A stretch of 7,416 nucleotides of DNA from T1Sed10-7 sp047921175 (GTDB lineage Bacteria > Actinomycetota > Nitriliruptoria > Nitriliruptorales > Nitriliruptoraceae). Shown here piece after piece: positions 1-4,879 of the stretch. Below the pieces are notes generated by a model. The model worked only from the letters and a program-made list of their open reading frames with translations, searched no databases and was not told the origin of the DNA. Position numbers and translations under genes: made by a program. Every line of letters begins with the position of its first letter. Position 1 is the stretch's first letter. Location of the stretch: positions 1-7,416 of the forward strand of contig JBLRWQ010000105.1 in the NCBI GenBank assembly GCA_047921175.1. The letters are read 5' to 3'.

Positions 1-59
1 TTGGACATGGCGGGGAGGCCAGGGCGGCCGAGCGTCAGGGCGTCGCTCCCGAAGAGCCC

Positions 60-272
60 CTAGCCCTTCTTCTCCAGGCGGCCGTACTTGCGGTTGAACC
101 GCTCCACCCGGCCACCGATGTCCACCAGCTTCTGCTTGCCGGTGTAGAAGGGGTGGCACTGGTTGCACAGCTCGACGGAGATGCGCTCGGTCGTCGCACG
201 GGTCTGGAAGGTGTTCCCGCACGAGCAGGTCACGGTGGCGACCTTGTACTCGGGGTGGATGTCGGTCTTCAT
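60..272 (-). CDS. rpmE: 50S ribosomal protein L31, zinc-binding (type A)
   Basis: A 70-residue protein of the large ribosomal subunit, close to the usual L31 length. It has the family start MKTDIHPEY and the hallmark block CHPFYTGKQK (residues 39-48), followed by a basic C-terminus. Four cysteines (C16 and C18 as CxC, C36 and C39 as CxxC) mark the zinc-binding C+ form. Such proteins can also serve as a zinc store, and many genomes carry a cysteine-free paralogue induced under zinc limitation (family knowledge). The reading frame stays open far upstream, but the ATG at 272 is chosen because the homology begins there and a GGAGGA ribosome binding site (277-282) lies four bases before it. In many actinobacteria rpmE sits between rho and prfA. 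Here a divergent membrane-protein gene is upstream, and the downstream neighbour lies outside the window. Confidence 0.97.
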   Translation of the reverse strand: MKTDIHPEYKVATVTCSCGNTFQTRATTERISVELCNQCHPFYTGKQKLVDIGGRVERFNRKYGRLEKKG

Positions 273-417
273 GGCGTCCTCCGGACGGCGCGAGGCGCGC
301 GGGTCGTCGAGGTGGTGGGTGGTCCCGGTGCGCACGGGCCGGGCAGACCCCGGGCGTGACGGACCGTGTCCCACGCGAACGCGCGCCGACCGGCGGCGCG
401 CTCGGTTGCAGAGCGTA
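273..417 (-). promoter_or_regulatory. Candidate rpmE promoter and structured 5' leader
   Basis: On the minus strand a TANNNT-type -10 hexamer, TACGCT, occupies 417-412. No good -35 is visible; the hexamers 17-18 bases upstream (AGACGC or GAGACG) match TTGACA poorly. A start near 405 would give a leader of about 130 bases. The leader holds two clean hairpins: an 8-bp GC stem at 381-388/394-401 with a 5-base loop, and a two-part stem at 333-336/355-358 plus 339-343/349-353 with a 5-base loop. Candidate L31 leader RNAs have been reported in actinobacteria, so autoregulation is plausible. I have not matched this to any published consensus. GC-rich DNA forms hairpins easily, so this remains a candidate. 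Confidence 0.35.
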
Positions 418-532
418 CCAGAGGGCTCACCGGAGCGTCTCGGTCCATCCGGCCGGCCGACGGCACCCCCCACGGGTACCTTCTGCACCTCGCGTCGGTC
501 CCGTTCGCCCCCGCACCCACGAGGTCCGTCCC
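418..532 (+). promoter_or_regulatory. Upstream region of the BI-1/YccA gene
   Basis: This is the part of the divergent intergenic region nearest the plus-strand membrane-protein gene. A TANNNT hexamer, TACCTT, is at 477-482, but no recognisable -35 sits 16-19 bases before it. The ribosome binding site is a modest GAGG (521-524) eight bases before the ATG at 533. A promoter must lie in or near this stretch because the upstream gene is divergent. The exact position is not supported by the sequence alone. Confidence 0.25.
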
Positions 533-1222
533 ATGGCGTCGTTCTCCCCCGCTGTCCCGGTCGCCCAGGCCCCACCGGAGGCCCGCACCGCCTACATGAC
601 CCGCGTCTACGTCCGGCTGCTGGCCGGCCTGGCCGGGTTCATCCTGGGCTCCATGGCGCTGTTCGTCACCGGGCTCGCGTACTCGATCGCCGCGTTCGTG
701 CTGAGCGTGAACTGGCTGCTGATCCTGGGCGGGTTCATGCTGGTGTCGTGGATGTCCACCTCGCTGCTGGCCCGGGCGGAGACCGTCGGTGCGCAGTACG
801 GCGCCTACGCCGCGATCGTGGCCGCCAACGTGCTGCTGTTCGCCACCCCGCTGGTGATCGCCCAGCAGTTCGCCCCGGAGGGCACCATCACCCTGGCCGC
901 CCAGCTGTCGGTGGTGGCCTTCGCCGCGCTGTCGGTCATCTCGATCCGCACCGCGAAGGACTTCAGCTTCCTGCGCGGGTTCCTGCTGTTCGGCGGGGTG
1001 CTGGCGCTGCTCGCCATCGTCGGCGCGACCCTGTTCGGGGCCGGGCTCGGCGCCTGGTTCGCGGTCGCGATGATCGGCTACGCCGGCGCCGCGATCCTGT
1101 ACGACACCCAGAAGGTCTACCGCTCCTACCCGCTCGGGACGGAGACGGCCGCGGCCGTGCGGCTGTTCTCGTCGCTGACCCTGCTGTTCTGGTACGTGCT
1201 GCAGCTGCTGTCCAACCGCTGA
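533..1222 (+). CDS. Bax inhibitor-1/YccA (TMBIM) family membrane protein
   Basis: A 229-residue integral inner-membrane protein, normal length for bacterial BI-1/YccA proteins. Hydrophobic segments lie at about residues 27-48, 55-75, 87-109, 117-137, 149-168, 172-190 and 209-226, giving the family's seven-helix pattern. The signature is AILYDTQKVYRSYP (187-200) followed by a final amphipathic helix ending LLFWYVLQLLSNR. D191 of YDTQ corresponds to one of the aspartates of the pH-sensing pair described in Bacillus YetJ, a calcium-leak channel. The second aspartate appears to be replaced by serine (about S214), as I recall for E. coli YccA. Calcium leak or interaction with membrane protein quality control (FtsH, as for YccA) are therefore only family-level suggestions. 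The frame is open upstream of 533, but that part is arginine- and proline-rich and lacks a membrane pattern. The ATG at 533 follows GAGG at a good distance. Confidence 0.9.
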   Translation: MASFSPAVPVAQAPPEARTAYMTRVYVRLLAGLAGFILGSMALFVTGLAYSIAAFVLSVNWLLILGGFMLVSWMSTSLLARAETVGAQYGAYAAIVAANVLLFATPLVIAQQFAPEGTITLAAQLSVVAFAALSVISIRTAKDFSFLRGFLLFGGVLALLAIVGATLFGAGLGAWFAVAMIGYAGAAILYDTQKVYRSYPLGTETAAAVRLFSSLTLLFWYVLQLLSNR

Positions 1223-1238
1223 GCCGCGGCACGACCCT

Positions 1239-1287
1239 CCCACGGCGCGGGGCCCGCACCACCTCGGTGCGGGCCCCGTCGCGTGGG
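1239..1287. terminator. Strong GC hairpin, likely bidirectional terminator
   Basis: A perfect 12-bp inverted repeat (1249-1260 with 1266-1277, loop of 5 bases) extends by one further C-G pair. After a small internal loop it continues into a second 6-bp stem, 1239-1244 with 1282-1287. It lies between the convergent stop codons of the BI-1/YccA gene (1222) and ccrA (1295), where a terminator for both strands is expected. There is no T-run on either side, which is common in high-G+C actinobacteria, so hairpin-only termination is inferred. Confidence 0.75.
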
Positions 1288-1294
1288 TGGCTGC

Positions 1295-2650
1295 TCAGCC
1301 GCTGAAGTCGCGGAACAGCCGGATGCGGTCCTCGAGCTCGGCGCGCTGCTCGGGGTTGCGGACCCCGAGGCCCTCCTCGCGGGCCCCGACCAGCACCCCG
1401 AGCTTGCCGGTGTGCTCGTTGCGGTGCATCTTGCCTGCCGCGATCCCGATGTCCTCCAGCGGGAAGGTCTCGGTCAGGATCGGCTGGATCATCCCGAGGT
1501 CCACCAGCCGGGTCGCCTCCCAGGCCTCGGCGTAGTTGGCGAAGTGGGAGCCGATGATGCGCTTGAGCCGCATCCACAGCACCCGGTTGTCGTACAGGTG
1601 CTCGTAGCCGGTGGTGGAGGCGCAGGTGACGATCCGGCCGCCGCGCTTGCACACGTAGACCGACGCCGGGAAGGTGGTCCGGCCCGGGTGCTCGAACACG
1701 ATGTCGGGGTCCTGGCCGACCATGTCCCGGATGCGCTTGCCGAACCGGCGCAGCTCCTTCTCGTCGATGACCCCGTCCTCGTCGATGAAGCGGTAGCCCT
1801 CGGCCTTGCGGTCGATGATGTGCTCCACGCCGATGGCCCGCAGCTGCTCCGCCTTGGCCTCGGAGGACACCACCGCGACGGGCACGCCCCCACCGTTGAG
1901 CACGAGCTGGCACGCGAAGCCGCCGAGCCCGCCCGTCGCGCCCCAGATCAGGACCACGTCGCCCTGCTTCATCGGGGCCCCGTTGGTGCTGACCAGCATG
2001 CGGTAGGCGGTGGCGAGCACCAGCCCGAGGGAGGCCGCCTCCTCCCAGTCGAGCTGGTCGGGCATGGGCAGCAGCTGGTTGGCCTTGACCATGGAGAGGT
2101 CGGCCAGCGCGCCGAAGTTGGTCTCGAAGCCCCAGATGCGCTGGTCCGGGTCGAGCATGGAGTCCATGTGCCCGGCGGGGTGCTCCAGATCCACGTAGTT
2201 GCAGTGGACGGTGACACGGTCACCGGGCTTCCAGTGGGTCACCCCGGGCCCGGTCCTGAGCACCACCCCGGCGGCGTCCGAGCCGAGGATGTGGTAGTCG
2301 AGGTCGTGCCGGGCACCCAGGTCCGACGTGCGGCCGAAGCGTTCCAGGAACCGGAAGGTGGACACCGGCGCGAACCGCGACGACCAGACGGTGTTGTAGT
2401 TCAGCGCCGAGGCCATCGGGGCGATCAGCGCCTCCCCCGGCCCGAGCGGCGGGATCGGGACCTCGTCGAGGTGGAGGGTGCGGGAGGGGTCCTGCTCCTC
2501 CTCCGGCACGCCGTCGAAGACGTGCTCCTCCTCCTTGCGGATCACGCAGGCACGCATCGTCTCCGGCAACGGCAACGCGGCCAGCTCCTCGGCCGGCGCG
2601 TCGTCGTGGATCGCGTCGTGGATGGCATCCATCGCTGCATCGACTGCCAC
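1295..2650 (-). CDS. ccrA: Crotonyl-CoA carboxylase/reductase
   Basis: A 451-residue medium-chain dehydrogenase/reductase that reductively carboxylates crotonyl-CoA with NADPH and CO2 to (2S)-ethylmalonyl-CoA. The product feeds the ethylmalonyl-CoA pathway for C2 assimilation or supplies extender units for polyketides. The length fits Ccr, and alignable blocks run throughout. The NADPH-binding glycine motif is GATGGLGG (237-244). The CO2-pocket residues known from Kitasatospora setae Ccr (N81, F170, E171, H365) are matched by N86, F175, E176 (WGFETNFG) and H369 (GSHFANY), so it should carboxylate rather than merely reduce. A GTG start at 2650 is chosen because GGGGGAGGA (2657-2665) ends six bases before it. 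An internal ATG six codons later has no comparable site. The N-terminus repeats DAIH twice. No other ethylmalonyl-CoA pathway or polyketide gene is visible nearby; fxsA lies 139 bases upstream on the same strand. Confidence 0.96.
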   Translation of the reverse strand: MAVDAAMDAIHDAIHDDAPAEELAALPLPETMRACVIRKEEEHVFDGVPEEEQDPSRTLHLDEVPIPPLGPGEALIAPMASALNYNTVWSSRFAPVSTFRFLERFGRTSDLGARHDLDYHILGSDAAGVVLRTGPGVTHWKPGDRVTVHCNYVDLEHPAGHMDSMLDPDQRIWGFETNFGALADLSMVKANQLLPMPDQLDWEEAASLGLVLATAYRMLVSTNGAPMKQGDVVLIWGATGGLGGFACQLVLNGGGVPVAVVSSEAKAEQLRAIGVEHIIDRKAEGYRFIDEDGVIDEKELRRFGKRIRDMVGQDPDIVFEHPGRTTFPASVYVCKRGGRIVTCASTTGYEHLYDNRVLWMRLKRIIGSHFANYAEAWEATRLVDLGMIQPILTETFPLEDIGIAAGKMHRNEHTGKLGVLVGAREEGLGVRNPEQRAELEDRIRLFRDFSG

Positions 2651-2789
2651 GGTGGGTCCTCCCCCTTCTCGCCGCAGGGCGCGGGCGTCCGGTCGGTGCT
2701 CCCCGGCCGCACCCGCGACCGCCGACCTGGGTGCGAACGGTAGTGAGCAGCCGGCGACGGACACGAACCGGGCGATGCACCGGGCCGGG
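2651..2789 (-). promoter_or_regulatory. ccrA upstream region with candidate -10 and dyad
   Basis: This gap separates fxsA from ccrA on the minus strand. A TANNNT hexamer, TACCGT, lies at 2742-2737 without a convincing -35. Just downstream of it is a perfect 7-bp inverted repeat, CGCACCC (2708-2714) and GGGTGCG (2729-2735), separated by 14 bases. It would overlap the expected transcription start, a position typical of a repressor operator. The strong ribosome binding site is at 2657-2665. Both promoter and operator are guesses from position and symmetry. Confidence 0.3.
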
Positions 2790-3353
2790 TCAGGGCGAGG
2801 ACGGGCCGAGGGAGGGTCGTGGCGGGTCATCCGGGTCGTCATCGCCGTCGGTCTCGCGTCGGATCTCCACCACCTCGACGTCGAGGACGACCTCCTCGCC
2901 ATCGGCACCGCGCACACGGGTCGGCCGGGGGCCGGTCGTGCCGGCAGCGGCGCCGCGACCGGCGTCACGCGCTCCGCCCGGACCCGGTGCGGTCGCGGCA
3001 CGGGCCACCCGGTCACGCAGCCGGGCACTGACCAGCCGCCGGGTCGGGGCCAGCAGGAACAGGAACCCGACCACATCGGTCAGGAAGCCCGGCGTGAGCA
3101 GCAGCGTCCCGCCGACGATGACCAGGGCACCCTGGGCGACCTCGTCACCCGGCCAGCGACCCTCCTCGAGGGCGGTGCGGAACTCGCGCCACGCGCGCCG
3201 GCCCTCGATCCGGAGCAGGTAGGCACCGAGGAGGCTGTCCAGGACCAGCAGCGCCGCGGTCCACCAGCCACCGATGGCGGCGCCGACCTGCAGGACGATG
3301 AGCAACTCGACCAGCGGGACGATGATGAAGGCGAGCACGAGGAGGGCAGGCAT
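2790..3353 (-). CDS. fxsA: FxsA family cytoplasmic membrane protein
   Basis: A 187-residue membrane protein. The N-terminus MPALLVLAFIIVPLVELL followed by LQVGAAIGGWWTAALLVLDSLLGAYLLRIEG matches the FxsA family pattern. Hydrophobic segments are at about residues 3-22, 27-47 and 74-102, the last containing GGTLLLTPGFLTDVVGFLFLL, which is very characteristic. The cytoplasmic tail (about 105-187) is arginine-rich, then glycine/alanine-rich, then acidic (DGDDDPDDPP, 169-178), and is longer than the transmembrane core requires. E. coli FxsA relieves F-plasmid exclusion of phage T7 when overproduced; the normal role of the family is unknown. The ATG at 3353 is chosen from the family start. No ribosome binding site precedes it, and a TACACT hexamer (3365-3360) ends six bases before it, so a leaderless transcript is possible. 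Its start overlaps that of the divergent methyltransferase gene by two bases. Confidence 0.88.
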   Translation of the reverse strand: MPALLVLAFIIVPLVELLIVLQVGAAIGGWWTAALLVLDSLLGAYLLRIEGRRAWREFRTALEEGRWPGDEVAQGALVIVGGTLLLTPGFLTDVVGFLFLLAPTRRLVSARLRDRVARAATAPGPGGARDAGRGAAAGTTGPRPTRVRGADGEEVVLDVEVVEIRRETDGDDDPDDPPRPSLGPSSP

Positions 3354-4113
3354 GGGCGGAGTGTACGAACCGGTCCCGGCCGCGGCGGCGGTGGACCGCG
3401 TGCGCGCGGCCAGGGGCCGCACCGAGGTGGTCCGGCTCGAGGGTCTGCACGCGCTCAAGCACGCCCTGCGCTTCGGGGCCGACATCGAGGTGGTGATCAC
3501 GCCCGACCGGCACGCGTTGGTGGACCTGGTCCGCATGCTCGCCCCGGACCTGGTGGCGACGGTGGCCGCGATGGCCGTCGAGGTGACGGCCGGGGACTGG
3601 GCCGAGCTCGCGCCGCGGGGGCTGCCCTCGCCGGCCCTGGCGCTCGGTCGCCGACCGGAGACCGTGGAGGCCGACGTGCTGGCCGCGCCCGGCCGGGTGC
3701 TCGTGCTGGAGCGCCCCCGGCACCTCGGCAACCTCGGTGCCGCCATCCGGGTGGCCGCCGCAGCGGGCGCGGGCGGGGTCCTGGTGGTCGACGGCCCCGA
3801 TCCCTGGCACCCCACGGCGGTCCGTGCCGCGGCCGGGCTGCAGTACGCCCTGCCCTGCGCCGCCACCACCTCGTTGTCCGCGACCCGCCGGCCGGTGGTC
3901 GCCCTCGACCCGGAGGGCGCCCCGTTGGCCGGGGCCCCGTTCCCCGCGGACGCGCTGCTGCTGGTCGGCACCGAGCGGGCGGGGTTGTCACCCGAGCTGC
4001 GGGCCCGGGCCGATCTGCGGGTGGCGATCGCGATGCGCCCCGGGGTCTCCAGCCTGAACCTCGCGACCGCGGTGGCCGTGGCCCTCTACCACGGGCCGCC
4101 GGGTCCACGCTGA
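3352..4113 (+). CDS. SpoU/TrmH family RNA 2'-O-methyltransferase
   Basis: A 253-residue SPOUT-class enzyme that should transfer a methyl group from S-adenosylmethionine to a ribose 2'-OH in rRNA or tRNA; the target is not predictable. An N-terminal substrate-binding region (about residues 25-85, with VVRLEGLHALKHAL) precedes the knotted catalytic domain. Motif 1 is GNLGAAIR (126-133) with the conserved N127 and R133, motif 2 is GTERAGLS (206-213) with E208, and motif 3 is IAMRPGVSSLNLATA (226-240). The usual DP before motif 1 asparagine is replaced by HL (124-125). The ATG at 3352 has GGAGG (3341-3345) six bases upstream; a GTG three codons later is an alternative. The frame is open for 26 codons upstream, but that part lies inside fxsA on the other strand. 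The promoter must lie within fxsA, and I see no clear one. Confidence 0.88.
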   Translation: MGGVYEPVPAAAAVDRVRAARGRTEVVRLEGLHALKHALRFGADIEVVITPDRHALVDLVRMLAPDLVATVAAMAVEVTAGDWAELAPRGLPSPALALGRRPETVEADVLAAPGRVLVLERPRHLGNLGAAIRVAAAAGAGGVLVVDGPDPWHPTAVRAAAGLQYALPCAATTSLSATRRPVVALDPEGAPLAGAPFPADALLLVGTERAGLSPELRARADLRVAIAMRPGVSSLNLATAVAVALYHGPPGPR

Positions 4114-4155
4114 GCGCCGCGGTCCGGGCCCGGTCGGTGCCGTCCACCGCTCAGC
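4109..4155. terminator. Inverted repeat spanning two convergent stop codons
   Basis: The arms GCTGAGCG (4109-4116) and CGCTCAGC (4148-4155) are perfect reverse complements and contain the TGA stops of the methyltransferase gene and of the convergent 242-residue gene. The 31-base interior carries the palindrome CCGGGCCCGG (4124-4133). It may act as a bidirectional terminator in the 37-base gap. It is weaker than the 1239-1287 hairpin because the loop is long and there is no T-run. Confidence 0.4.
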
Positions 4156-4879
4156 CGGCGACGTCCTCCTGCAGCAACGGCTCCACCCGCCGGTTGACCG
4201 CGTCCAGCGTGGCGCGCACGACGGCACGCTCGGGGTCCTCACGGATCACGGAGACACCGAGCAGGTGCTCGTCGCCGGGCCCGGCACGGAACCGGACGGC
4301 GACCAGCACCCGTGCCGGCTCGGCGTCGGGCGTGAGGACCACCTCCAGGATCTCGAGGTCGACCGGCTGGACGGTCAGCCGCTGCAGCGCGGCTGCGGTG
4401 GCCTCGGCCACGGCCCGGAGCACGCGATCCGGGTCGGGGACCGTCCTGGCGGTCCCCTCGACGCGTTGGTCGTCATGAGCGAGCCCGATCGTGACCCGCA
4501 CGTCGCGCTCGGCGTGGACGATGTTCAGGTGGGTGATGCTGGCACGTCGGGCGACCAGCGACGACGTGCCGGGCACGGGGACCGGGACCCGCACCGGCGT
4601 CGACTGGGGGGTGACCGGGGTCGGCTCCGTTGTGACCCGGATCGCATCGGGGTCGATGCGGATCGCGAAACGCTCCGCGAGCGTCGCGACGACCGCACGC
4701 GTGACCGCATCGCGGTCGGTGCTGGTCCGCAACCGCAGGCGCAGGCGACCGCTGCCGGTCCCCGCGTCCCGCACGACCCGCACGGCGACCACCCCGGGCA
4801 CGGAGGCGAGCGCGCGCTGGATGGCACGATCGCGTTGCGCCGCGTCCTCGCTGCGGTCGGGGCCCGGGATGCCCGTCAC
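4151..4879 (-). CDS. Uncharacterised two-domain protein coupled to DUF885
   Basis: A 242-residue cytoplasmic protein that I do not recognise; it has no signal peptide, membrane segment or cysteine. Residues 12-85 read as helix-strand-strand-helix-strand, including VPGVVAVRVVRD and GRLRLRLR, like a small ferredoxin-fold or ACT/BON-type domain. A proline/valine/threonine-rich linker spans about 85-104. Residues 114-235 read as three strands, a helix (150-168), three strands (174-183, 190-199, 205-214) and a helix ending RATLDAVNRRVEPLL. This resembles the duplicated beta-beta-beta-alpha regulatory domain of 2-isopropylmalate synthase LeuA, but no catalytic part is present. The GTG start overlaps the stop of the DUF885 gene as GTGA, so the two are co-translated. 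A weak GGTGA four bases upstream is the only ribosome binding site. Coding status is well supported by the tight coupling and codon bias; function is unknown. Confidence 0.8.
   Translation of the reverse strand: MTGIPGPDRSEDAAQRDRAIQRALASVPGVVAVRVVRDAGTGSGRLRLRLRTSTDRDAVTRAVVATLAERFAIRIDPDAIRVTTEPTPVTPQSTPVRVPVPVPGTSSLVARRASITHLNIVHAERDVRVTIGLAHDDQRVEGTARTVPDPDRVLRAVAEATAAALQRLTVQPVDLEILEVVLTPDAEPARVLVAVRFRAGPGDEHLLGVSVIREDPERAVVRATLDAVNRRVEPLLQEDVAG

Noticed and set aside
1..59. A minus-strand ATG at 8-6 that could be the start of prfA, which often follows rpmE.
   Set aside because: Only two codons and part of a third are visible and no ribosome binding site precedes the ATG, so gene order alone does not justify a call. 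A small 4-bp GCTC/GAGC hairpin just after the rpmE stop is too weak to call a terminator.
163..1305. A 380-codon plus-strand frame overlapping rpmE and the BI-1 gene.
   Set aside because: It overlaps two genes with clear family motifs, and its product is arginine/glycine-rich without hydrophobic or domain structure.
1283..2743. A 486-codon plus-strand open frame opposite ccrA.
   Set aside because: It is an antisense shadow caused by high G+C codon bias; the minus strand encodes a clear Ccr with all motifs, and the plus-strand product is a low-complexity histidine/valine/glycine-rich string.
2478..4478. A 666-codon plus-strand open frame across ccrA, fxsA, the methyltransferase gene and beyond.
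   Set aside because: It crosses several well-supported genes in other frames, and its product is arginine/glycine-rich with no domain pattern.
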